A DNA stretch of 5,862 nucleotides, from the NCBI GenBank assembly GCA_041600915.1, contig JBFIJC010000253.1, forward strand, positions 1 through 5,862. The letters are read 5' to 3'. The position numbers and the translations under genes were made by a program. Positions 1 to 5,862 of the stretch are shown here, in pieces. Source of the stretch: Nitrogeniibacter sp041600915. Its GTDB lineage: Bacteria; Pseudomonadota; Gammaproteobacteria; Burkholderiales; Rhodocyclaceae. The notes under the pieces were generated by a model. The model saw only the letters and a list, made by a program, of their open reading frames with translations. It was not told where the DNA came from and did no database searches. The stretch's first letter is position 1. Every line of letters starts with the position of its first letter.

Positions 1-1000
1 CAAAGCGGGCGGACGCGACGGCACGCTGGTGGTGGTCAATCGTGACCTCACGCAGTGCCAGCGTGTGCCCGAGCTTGCTGCGACGCTGCAGCAGGCCCTG
101 GACAACTGGGACGACACCGCGCCGCAACTGGCGGCGGTGTATGAGGCGCTCAACAATGGCGCAGCGCGCCACGCCGAGCCTTTCGACGCGGCCGCCTGCC
201 ATTCGCCGCTGCCGCGTGCCTACCAGTGGGCCGACGGCTCGGCCTACATCAACCATGTGGAACTGGTGCGCAAGGCGCGCGGGGCGGAGCTGCCCGAGTC
301 CTTCTACACCGATCCGTTGATGTATCAGGGTGGCTCCGACAGCTTCGTCGGCCCGCGCGACACCGTGGTGGCCGATCCGGCCTGGGGTATCGACTTCGAG
401 GCCGAAGTCACCGTGGTGACCGGCGATGTGCCGATGGGCGCGACGCCGGCCCAGGCCGCCGAGGCGATCCGGCTGGTGATGCTGGTCAATGACGTGAGCC
501 TGCGCAATCTGATTCCGAATGAGCTGGCCAAGGGCTTCGGCTTTTTCCAGTCTAAGCCCGCCTCGGCCTTCAGCCCGGTGGCGGTCACGCCCGACGAGCT
601 GGGCGAGGCCTGGCAGGGCGCCAAAGTGCACCTGCCGCTGCTGGTCGAACTCAACGGCAAGCCTTTCGGCAAGCCCAACGCCGGGGTCGACATGACTTTC
701 GATTTCGGTCAGCTGGTCGCCCATGTGGCCAAGACGCGCGAGCTCGAAGCCGGCTCGATCATCGGTTCCGGCACGGTCTCGAACAAGCAGGGCGACTTGT
801 TTGGCTCCAGCATCGACAACGGCGGCGTGGGCTATTGCTGCCTGGCCGAAGTGCGCATGTACGAGACCATTGAGCAGGGCAAGCCGGTGACGGCCTTCAT
901 GCAGCCCGGTGACCGGGTGCGCATCGAGATGAAAGACGCCGCCGGCAACAGCATTTTCGGCGTCATCGACAACACGGTCGTGTTGCCCAAGGGCGCGTAA
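1..1000 (+). CDS. Fumarylacetoacetate hydrolase family protein (5' end cut by window)
   Basis: Probable fumarylacetoacetase or fumarylpyruvate hydrolase, a cytoplasmic metal-dependent C-C hydrolase that makes fumarate plus acetoacetate or pyruvate in the last step of homogentisate or gentisate degradation. The reading frame is open from base 2 and already reads like the family N-terminus (KAGGRDGTLVVVNRDL), so the true start is probably a few codons before the window. The GTG codons near 29 are internal. Counting from GTG 29, the expected active-site residues are visible: Asp69 and His76 (spaced as metal ligand and catalytic His in mouse FAH), Glu124 and Glu126 in DFEAE, Asp155 in LVNDVSLRN, Lys176, and the GSGTVS loop at 246-251. 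About 332 residues are visible, the size of the short bacterial FAH type rather than the roughly 420-residue eukaryotic type. A maleylacetoacetate isomerase gene downstream supports the role. Which of the two substrates it uses cannot be decided from the sequence; the family is near certain. Confidence 0.93.
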   Translation, partial: KAGGRDGTLVVVNRDLTQCQRVPELAATLQQALDNWDDTAPQLAAVYEALNNGAARHAEPFDAAACHSPLPRAYQWADGSAYINHVELVRKARGAELPESFYTDPLMYQGGSDSFVGPRDTVVADPAWGIDFEAEVTVVTGDVPMGATPAQAAEAIRLVMLVNDVSLRNLIPNELAKGFGFFQSKPASAFSPVAVTPDELGEAWQGAKVHLPLLVELNGKPFGKPNAGVDMTFDFGQLVAHVAKTRELEAGSIIGSGTVSNKQGDLFGSSIDNGGVGYCCLAEVRMYETIEQGKPVTAFMQPGDRVRIEMKDAAGNSIFGVIDNTVVLPKGA

Positions 1001-1025
1001 CCCAGCAGCAAGCCAACATATAAAA

Positions 1026-1033
1026 AAGGTGGA
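1026..1033 (+). promoter_or_regulatory. Shine-Dalgarno site of dctP
   Basis: AAGGTGGA lies 6 bases before the ATG at 1040, after an A-rich run in the 39-base gap behind the FAH gene. It fixes the dctP start. I see no convincing promoter in this short gap, so transcription probably continues from upstream. Confidence 0.7.
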
Positions 1034-1039
1034 CGAGAC

Positions 1040-2068
1040 ATGAAAAAGACCCTGATCACTGCAGCCGTCGCGCTGCTCGGCAGCACCGCGGCGATGGCCG
1101 ACGAGCCGATCATTCTCAAGGTGGCGCACTTCTGGCCGCCCACCGCCATGAGCCAGCAAAAAGTGCTGGAGCCGTGGTGCGCCAAGATCGAGCAGGAATC
1201 GGCCGGCCGCATGAAGTGCCAGATCTACCCCGCCATGCAGCTGGGCGGCACGCCGCCGCAACTGATCCAGCAAGTGCAGGACGGCGTGGCCGACATCGTG
1301 TGGACCCTGCCGGGCTACACCGCCGGCCGCTACCCGTCGATGGAAGTCTTCGAACTGCCCTTCATGACCAACCGTGCTGAGCCGGCCAGTCGCGCCGCCT
1401 GGCACTACTACGAGCAGTTTGGTCTGGAAGACTTCGCCAAGGTGAAGCCGCTGGCTTTCCACGTGCATGACGAAGGCTATGTGCACAACAACAAGCGCCC
1501 GATCACCAAGATGAGCGATTTCCGTGGTCTCAAGATGCGCGCCCCGACCCGCCTGACCAACAAGATGATCGCCTCCTTTGGCGCCACGCCAGTGGCCATG
1601 CCGCTGCCGGCGGTGGCCGAAGCCGTGTCGAAGGGCGTGGTCGATGGCTATGTGCTGCCCTGGGAAGTGATCCCGGCGGTCAAGCTGCACGAGATGACCA
1701 AGTATCACTCCGAGACCGACAAATCGATGCCCTCGCTGTACACCGCGCTGTTCATCGTGGCCATGAACCCGGCCAAGTACGACAGCCTGCCGGACGATCT
1801 GAAGAAGGTCATCGACGCCAACTCGGGCGCCGATTTCTCGGCCTCGATCGGCAAAGCCTGGGATGTGTCGGCCCCGCCGGCACGCGAAAAGGCGGTCGAA
1901 CGTGGCAACGAATTCGCCATGATCTCGGCCGAAGAGCTGGGCAAGTGGCGCAAGGTCACCGACAAGCTCGCTGAGAGCTGGGTCAAGGAGATGGATGGCA
2001 AGGGCTACAAGGGCCAGGCCATGCTCGACGGTGCCAAGGGTCTGATCCAGAAAGCCAACGCACAATAA
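1040..2068 (+). CDS. dctP: TRAP transporter periplasmic substrate-binding protein (DctP family)
   Basis: Periplasmic solute receptor of a tripartite ATP-independent transporter. It captures an organic acid and hands it to the DctQ-DctM membrane complex, which is driven by an ion gradient. The 342-residue length is usual. A Sec signal peptide is clear: MKK, a hydrophobic stretch to about residue 17, and an AMA cleavage site before Asp21. Family features include VQDGVADIVW (79-88) and GLKMRAPT (163-170), whose Arg167 matches the conserved arginine that pairs with the ligand carboxylate in TRAP receptors. A hinge-region segment VDGYVLPWE follows at 201-209. The mature protein has only two cysteines (Cys47 and Cys60), which could form a disulfide; this is inference. 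The gene sits between FAH and maiA, so an aromatic acid or related carboxylate is a likely ligand, but the ligand cannot be read from the sequence. Confidence 0.95.
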   Translation: MKKTLITAAVALLGSTAAMADEPIILKVAHFWPPTAMSQQKVLEPWCAKIEQESAGRMKCQIYPAMQLGGTPPQLIQQVQDGVADIVWTLPGYTAGRYPSMEVFELPFMTNRAEPASRAAWHYYEQFGLEDFAKVKPLAFHVHDEGYVHNNKRPITKMSDFRGLKMRAPTRLTNKMIASFGATPVAMPLPAVAEAVSKGVVDGYVLPWEVIPAVKLHEMTKYHSETDKSMPSLYTALFIVAMNPAKYDSLPDDLKKVIDANSGADFSASIGKAWDVSAPPAREKAVERGNEFAMISAEELGKWRKVTDKLAESWVKEMDGKGYKGQAMLDGAKGLIQKANAQ

Positions 2069-2078
2069 GGTGGTGGTC

Positions 2079-2105
2079 ACCGGGGCGGCAATGCGGCGCC
2101 CCGGT
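2079..2105 (+). terminator. GC-rich stem-loop between dctP and dctQ
   Basis: ACCGGGGCG (2079-2087) and CGCCCCGGT (2097-2105) are perfect 9-base complements around a 9-base loop, starting 11 bases after the dctP stop. Only three T residues are nearby on the 3' side (2105-2107), so it is a poor full terminator. A partial terminator or an mRNA 3'-end stabiliser that raises the binding protein above the membrane subunits is more likely. A weaker structure follows: CCCGC 2112-2116 with GCGGG 2127-2131, or alternatively GCGCG 2119-2123 with CGCGC 2132-2136. The stem is seen directly; the role is inferred. Confidence 0.6.
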
Positions 2106-2157
2106 TTCACACCCGCCAGCGCGTCTGCGGGCGCGCCTCTGACCGAGAGACCTCCCC

Positions 2158-2700
2158 ATGGCTGAAGCAATTCCTCGATCCGGCGACGCGCCGGATCCGC
2201 GTCCGCACGACCCGATCGGTCGCTTTCTCTACGGCTGGTCGATGCTCTCCGCCATCGGCGGCAGCCTGACCCTGTTCGCGATCTGCGGCGTGTCGGTCTA
2301 TAGCGTGGTTGGCCGCTGGCTGACCGATGTGCCGGTGCTCGGCGACGTCGAGCTGGTGCAGATGGGCTGCGCGCTGGCCGTGGCGGCCTTCCTGCCCTGG
2401 GCGCAGATGAAAAACGCCCACGTGATTGTCGACTTCTTCACGCACAACGCTTCGCCCGGCGTGCGCCGCGTGCTCGATCGCATCGCCGCCGTTCTGCTGT
2501 CGGCGCTGGCCTTCGTCATTTCATGGCGCAGTTTTGTCGGCGCATGGGAAGCGTACGAGACCGGCGAAACCACCATGTTGCTCGGCTGGCCGCTGTGGTG
2601 GTCTTACACCACGCTGGGCCCGGGCTTTTTCCTGCTCGGCCTGACCGCCGCCTACACCGCCTGGAAAGGCACGCTGCACAGCGAAGGGGGCATGGAATGA
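2158..2700 (+). CDS. dctQ: TRAP transporter small permease subunit (DctQ family)
   Basis: Small inner-membrane subunit of the TRAP transporter, which pairs with DctM and helps dock the loaded binding protein. The protein has 180 residues, usual for DctQ. Four hydrophobic segments are visible at about 28-52, 64-82, 107-128 and 144-168, after a polar, proline-rich cytoplasmic N-terminus. The stretch VLGDVELVQMG followed by AVAAFLPWAQ (60-83) and the nearby HVIVDFF (88-94) match the usual conserved DctQ core. The ATG at 2158 has only a weak purine-rich site (GAGAGA, 2145-2150) in front, in contrast to the strong sites of dctP and dctM. An in-frame start much further downstream would cut into the first membrane helix, so 2158 is preferred. 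The stop overlaps the dctM start by four bases (ATGA), which implies translational coupling. Confidence 0.92.
   Translation: MAEAIPRSGDAPDPRPHDPIGRFLYGWSMLSAIGGSLTLFAICGVSVYSVVGRWLTDVPVLGDVELVQMGCALAVAAFLPWAQMKNAHVIVDFFTHNASPGVRRVLDRIAAVLLSALAFVISWRSFVGAWEAYETGETTMLLGWPLWWSYTTLGPGFFLLGLTAAYTAWKGTLHSEGGME
2684..2690 (+). promoter_or_regulatory. Shine-Dalgarno site that sets the dctM start
   Basis: AAGGGGG lies 6 bases before the ATG at 2697, inside the end of dctQ. It supports 2697 as the dctM start instead of the in-frame ATG at 2523 deep inside dctQ. Confidence 0.75.
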
Positions 2701-4022
2701 GCAGCGTAGAGATCGGTTTTGCCATCGGCGCCTTCACCCTGGTGCTGCTGGCCCTGCGCGTGCATATCGGCATGGCCATGCTGCTGGGCGGCTCGATTGG
2801 TTACACGCTGGTGTCCGGCTGGGACCCGCTGATGAGCTACTTCAAGCACCTCGCCTACGGTCGCTTCTCGGTGTACGACTTGTCGGTGGTGCCCCTGTTT
2901 TTGCTGATGGGCAATGTCGCTGCCAAGGGCGGCCTGTCGCGTCGGCTGTTTGAAGCCACCAACGCCTTCCTCGGCCACTACCCCGGCGGTGTCGCGATGA
3001 GTGCCATCGGTGCCTGCGCCGGCTTCGGCGCCATCTGCGGTTCCTCGCTGGCGACGGCCGCCACCATGGGCCAGGTCGCGCTGCCCGAGCTGCGTCGCTG
3101 CAGCTACTCGCCCGCACTGGCCACCGGCGCGCTGGCTGCCGGCGGCACGCTGGGTATCCTGATTCCGCCCTCGGTGGTGTTGGTGATCTACGCCATCCTC
3201 GCCGAGCAGAACGTCGCCGCGCTGTTCATGGCTGCGCTGATTCCGGGCTTGGTCGCGATGTTTGGCTACATGATCGTGGTGAGCCTGTACGCGCGTTTCG
3301 TGCCGGGTAGCGGGCCGGCCTCGGCGCCTTTGCCGTGGCGGGCGCGTGTCCGGGCGCTGGGCCGGGTGTGGCCGATTCTCGCGGTGTTCATTACCGTGAT
3401 CGGCGGTATCTACGGCGGTATCTTCACCCCCACCGAAGCGGCGGCCGTGGGCACTTTTGCCACCACCGCGCTGGCCGTGGCCTCACGCGAGATGCGCTGG
3501 CGCGAGTTTGTGGCGGCGGTGCTGGGCGCGGCCGAAGCGACAGCGATGATCTTCCTGATCCTGCTCGGCGCCGACGTGCTCAATGCCTTCCTGGCGCTGT
3601 CGCAGATGCCGGTGGCGATTGCCGAGTGGGTGCTGGCCAGCGGCTATCCGCCGATGGTGGTGCTCTTCGCCATGATCCTCGTCTATCTGCTGCTCGGTTG
3701 CGTGATGGACAGCCTGTCGATGATTCTGCTGACCATCCCGGTCTTCCTGCCCATCATCCTGGGGCTGGACTACTGGGGGCTGAGCTATACCGACAAGGCG
3801 ATCTGGTTCGGCATTCTGGCGCTGATGGTGGTCGAGGTCGGTTTGATCACGCCGCCGGTGGGCATGAACGTGTTCATCATCAACTCGCTCGCCAAAGACA
3901 TCCCGATGAAGGAGACTTTCCGTGGCGTGCTGCCCTTCCTCGCCTCAGACCTGCTGCGTATCGTGCTGATTGCCTTCTTCCCGGGCATGGCGCTGTGGCT
4001 GGTGCATTTGCTGGGCGGCTGA
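2697..4022 (+). CDS. dctM: TRAP transporter large permease subunit (DctM family)
   Basis: Large inner-membrane subunit that forms the ion-coupled transport path. From ATG 2697 the protein has 441 residues, a usual DctM length, and begins directly with a hydrophobic helix (MSSVEIGFAIGAF). The frame stays open back to 2523, but that extension is the dctQ coding region in another frame and reads as arginine-rich nonsense, so it is excluded. DctM hallmarks are present in order: PLFLLMG (66-72), GSSLATAATMG (115-125), GTLGILIPPSV (150-160), GGIYGGIFTPTEAAAVG (236-252), MDSLSMILLTIPVFLPI (347-363) and GLITPPVGMN (382-391). Hydrophobic segments run throughout, consistent with the many-helix inverted-repeat fold known for the family. 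The four-base overlap with dctQ implies linked translation. Separate Q and M genes, rather than a fused QM protein, are the commoner arrangement. Confidence 0.95.
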   Translation: MSSVEIGFAIGAFTLVLLALRVHIGMAMLLGGSIGYTLVSGWDPLMSYFKHLAYGRFSVYDLSVVPLFLLMGNVAAKGGLSRRLFEATNAFLGHYPGGVAMSAIGACAGFGAICGSSLATAATMGQVALPELRRCSYSPALATGALAAGGTLGILIPPSVVLVIYAILAEQNVAALFMAALIPGLVAMFGYMIVVSLYARFVPGSGPASAPLPWRARVRALGRVWPILAVFITVIGGIYGGIFTPTEAAAVGTFATTALAVASREMRWREFVAAVLGAAEATAMIFLILLGADVLNAFLALSQMPVAIAEWVLASGYPPMVVLFAMILVYLLLGCVMDSLSMILLTIPVFLPIILGLDYWGLSYTDKAIWFGILALMVVEVGLITPPVGMNVFIINSLAKDIPMKETFRGVLPFLASDLLRIVLIAFFPGMALWLVHLLGG

Positions 4023-4032
4023 TGGCCGGCAC

Positions 4033-4037
4033 AGGAG
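4033..4037 (+). promoter_or_regulatory. Shine-Dalgarno site of maiA
   Basis: AGGAG lies 6 bases before the ATG at 4044, in the 21-base gap after dctM. It fixes the start and shows independent translation initiation within the same probable transcript. Confidence 0.75.
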
Positions 4038-4043
4038 ACTGAC

Positions 4044-4688
4044 ATGAAGCTCTACACGTATTTTCGGTCCTCGGCGGCCTACCGCGTCCGCATTGCGCTC
4101 AATCTCAAGGGCATGCCCTGGGAGGCCGCCGCGGTGCATCTGGCGCGCGATGGCGGCGAGCAGCATTCGGATGCCTACCGGGCGGTGAACCCCGCCGCGT
4201 TGGTGCCCACGCTCGAAGACCGTGGCGCCACGCTCACGCAGTCGCTGGCGATCATCGAGTACCTCGAAGAACTCCGGCCGCAGCCGCCCTTGCTGCCGAG
4301 CAACCTGCTGGCGCGCGCCCGGGTGCGCGCCATCGCCCAGGCCATCGCCTGCGACATTCACCCGATCAACAATCTGCGGGTCTTGCAGTACCTGACCGGC
4401 GAAATGGGCGTGAGCGAAGAGCAGAAGCTGGCCTGGTATCGCCACTGGGTCGACACCGGTCTGGCGGCGGTGGAGGCCATGCTGGCCGATCACCCCGACA
4501 CCGGCGTGTTCTGCCACGGCGACACCCCGGGTCTGGCCGATTGCTGCCTGGTGCCGCAGGTGTATAACGCGCGGCGCTTCAGCTGCCGGCTCGATCATGT
4601 GCCTACCGTGATGCGTATCGTCGACGCCTGCGAGGGCTTGCCGGCCTTCCAGGCCGCGTCGCCCGGCGCGCAGGCAGATGCCGAGTAG
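4044..4688 (+). CDS. maiA: Maleylacetoacetate isomerase (zeta-class GST fold)
   Basis: Cytoplasmic glutathione-dependent cis-trans isomerase that converts maleylacetoacetate to fumarylacetoacetate (or maleylpyruvate to fumarylpyruvate), the step before the FAH-family hydrolase encoded upstream. The 214-residue length is typical. The N-terminal thioredoxin-like half has MKLYTYFRSSAAYRVRIALN, the zeta-class glutathione-activating motif around Ser9-Ser10, the cis-proline region VPTL (54-57), and glutathione-contacting Gln66-Ser67 in TQSLAIIEYLEE. The helical C-terminal half has ACDIHPINNLRVLQYL (102-117), GLADCCLVPQVYNARRF (163-179) and LPAFQAASPGAQADA near the end, all zeta-class signatures. 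In human MAAI the motif is Ser-Ser-Cys; here the Cys position is Ala11, as in many bacterial members. NagL-type maleylpyruvate isomerases carry SGTSHRLRIAL-like motifs instead, so maleylacetoacetate is favoured, not proven. The MFS gene starts inside its 3' end. Confidence 0.93.
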   Translation: MKLYTYFRSSAAYRVRIALNLKGMPWEAAAVHLARDGGEQHSDAYRAVNPAALVPTLEDRGATLTQSLAIIEYLEELRPQPPLLPSNLLARARVRAIAQAIACDIHPINNLRVLQYLTGEMGVSEEQKLAWYRHWVDTGLAAVEAMLADHPDTGVFCHGDTPGLADCCLVPQVYNARRFSCRLDHVPTVMRIVDACEGLPAFQAASPGAQADAE

Positions 4689-5862
4689 ACCCGGTACGCC
4701 GGCGGTGCCCGGCCTGGGCATCGCCATTTTGCTGACCACCCTGGTCGCGCTGGGGCCGCTGTCGACCGACTTCTATCTGCCTTCGTTGCCCGCCATGACA
4801 GCGGCGCTGGGCACCGATGTGGCCGGCACCCAGATGACCTTGTCGATCTTTCTGGGTGGCTTCGCCGTCGGGCAGCTGTTTTACGGGCCGTTGTCCGACC
4901 GCTTCGGCCGGCGCCCGCTGATGCTGATTGGTCTGGGCATTTTCCTCCTCGCCAGCATCGCGTGCGCCCTGGCGCCCAACATCGAGACGCTGATTGTCGC
5001 CCGCTTTGTCCAGGCCATTGGTGCCTGCGCCGGGCCGGTGCTCGGGCGCACCGTGGTGCGCGACATCTACGGGCCAAAAGACTCGGCGCGCATGCTCTCC
5101 TACATCTCCGCCGCGATGGCGCTCGCGCCCTTGCTCGGTCCGGTGTTCGGTGGCTGGCTGTCGGTGATGTTCAGCTGGCGCGCCACCTTTGTGTTTCTGG
5201 TCATCTATTCGGCGCTGCAGTATGCGGCCACCTGGAAGCTGCTTGCCGAGAGCAATCGCCAGCCCGACCCGACCGCCATTCAGCCGCGCCGTATCCTCGC
5301 CAACTACGCCACGCTGCTGCGCGACACCACCTACCGTGGCGTGCTGATGTGCAATGGTCTGGCCTACGCCGGCATGTTTGCCTTCATTTCCGGCGCGCCC
5401 TTCGTGTTCATCAACTTGTTCGGCTTCAGCCCGCAGACCATGGGCCTGGCCTTCGGCTTGATGGTGTCGGGCTTCATTACCGGCACCATGTCCTCCGGCC
5501 GGCTGGCCTCGCGCCACGGGCCGGACGTGATCCTCACCGCCGGCGTGGTGGTCGGCAGCGCCGGCGGCGTGGTCATGCTGGCTTTGGCGCTGACCGGCTG
5601 GCAACACCCGGCGGCCGTCATGGTGCCGATGTGGCTGGTGACCTGCGGCATCGGCTTCATCATGCCCAATGCCACCGCCATTGCGCTGGCGCCCTGGCCG
5701 ACCATGGCCGGTGCGGCGGCCTCGTTGATGGGCTTCTCGCAAATGGCGCTGGCGGCCGCATTTGGTATCTTTGTCGGTCACAGCTTTGTGGATTCCACCG
5801 TGCCCATGGCCGCGGCCATCTCGGCCGGCATGGGCGGTTCGCTGCTCAGCTATCTGTTGTGG
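4678..5862 (+). CDS. MFS transporter, Bcr/CflA drug-resistance type (3' end cut by window)
   Basis: Inner-membrane proton-driven exporter of the major facilitator superfamily, DHA1 Bcr/CflA type (known relatives export bicyclomycin, chloramphenicol or small metabolites). The frame runs from ATG 4678 to the window end with no stop, giving 395 residues; the family is about 390-410 long, so only a few codons are probably missing. Visible motifs are LGPLSTDFYLPSLPAM with Asp31 in helix 1, MFS motif A GPLSDRFGRRP (70-80), ARFVQAIGA (108-116) with Arg109 of motif B, and PLLGPVFGGWL (151-161) as motif C of drug:proton antiporters. Repeated hydrophobic segments fit 12 helices, with a polar central loop near 190-205. 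The start lies 11 bases inside maiA with only a weak AGG-like site before it, so translation is probably coupled to maiA. A GTG at 4705 is a less likely alternative start. Context suggests export of a pathway intermediate, but the substrate is unknown. Confidence 0.9.
   Translation, partial: MPSRPGTPAVPGLGIAILLTTLVALGPLSTDFYLPSLPAMTAALGTDVAGTQMTLSIFLGGFAVGQLFYGPLSDRFGRRPLMLIGLGIFLLASIACALAPNIETLIVARFVQAIGACAGPVLGRTVVRDIYGPKDSARMLSYISAAMALAPLLGPVFGGWLSVMFSWRATFVFLVIYSALQYAATWKLLAESNRQPDPTAIQPRRILANYATLLRDTTYRGVLMCNGLAYAGMFAFISGAPFVFINLFGFSPQTMGLAFGLMVSGFITGTMSSGRLASRHGPDVILTAGVVVGSAGGVVMLALALTGWQHPAAVMVPMWLVTCGIGFIMPNATAIALAPWPTMAGAAASLMGFSQMALAAAFGIFVGHSFVDSTVPMAAAISAGMGGSLLSYLLW

Noticed and set aside
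29..31. GTG as a start codon for the FAH-family gene.
   Set aside because: The nine codons before it already encode family-like N-terminal sequence (KAGGRDGTL), so the true start is most likely upstream of the window.
1001..1039. Possible promoter in the A-rich gap before dctP.
   Set aside because: The gap is 39 bases, much of it taken up by the ribosome site; I see no spaced -35/-10 pair.
3335..4042. Open frame of 235 codons on the plus strand in another frame of dctM.
   Set aside because: Composition is rich in Arg, Gly and Ala without motifs; it fully overlaps the DctM frame, which carries all expected signatures.
4023..4043. Possible terminator between dctM and maiA.
   Set aside because: Only 21 bases with no inverted repeat followed by T residues; the space is used by the maiA ribosome site.
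3945..4739. Open frame of 264 codons on the minus strand across dctM's end and maiA.
   Set aside because: It is low-complexity and antisense to two well-supported genes, and has no family match that I can recognise.
4603..5781. Long open frame of 392 codons on the minus strand, opposite maiA's end and the MFS gene.
   Set aside because: Its translation is full of His, Gln, Arg and Gly with no recognisable domain, the usual mirror of a GC-rich coding strand. The plus strand there encodes a clear MFS transporter with family motifs.

Overview
The window is a tightly packed, all-plus-strand stretch of GC-rich bacterial chromosome. It looks like part of an aromatic-compound catabolic operon. Gene density, strong G/C bias at third codon positions, a TRAP-type uptake system and the types of hydrolase and isomerase suggest a metabolically versatile proteobacterium. 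A betaproteobacterium (Burkholderiales or Rhodocyclales/Zoogloeaceae relatives) is my best guess, but that rests on protein style alone; no rRNA or other marker is present.

Layout from left to right: (1) a fumarylacetoacetate hydrolase (FAH) family enzyme whose first few codons lie before the window, ending at 1000; (2) a complete three-gene TRAP transporter: the periplasmic binding protein dctP (1040-2068), the small membrane subunit dctQ (2158-2700) and the large membrane subunit dctM (2697-4022); (3) a zeta-class glutathione-S-transferase-like maleylacetoacetate isomerase, maiA (4044-4688); (4) a Bcr/CflA-type major facilitator drug or metabolite exporter that starts inside the end of maiA (4678) and runs off the right edge. 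Gaps are 39, 89, -4, 21 and -11 bases, so the set is probably one transcription unit. The only gap with visible structure is dctP-dctQ, which holds a 9-bp GC-rich stem-loop. No stretch of 300 bases or more lacks a gene.

How the genes fit together: MaiA and the FAH-family enzyme catalyse the last two steps after ring cleavage of homogentisate (phenylalanine/tyrosine/hydroxyphenylacetate degradation) or gentisate (salicylate/3-hydroxybenzoate degradation). These steps are cis-to-trans isomerisation of the maleyl intermediate, then hydrolysis to fumarate plus acetoacetate or pyruvate. A TRAP transporter placed between the two enzymes is most simply read as the uptake system for the aromatic acid, or for a related organic acid, feeding this pathway. 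The ring-cleavage dioxygenase is not in the window and may lie upstream of base 1. The MFS gene could export an excess or toxic intermediate. Substrate assignments are inference from context; the protein families are well supported by motifs. I saw no mobile element, CRISPR array, RNA gene or clearly novel system.
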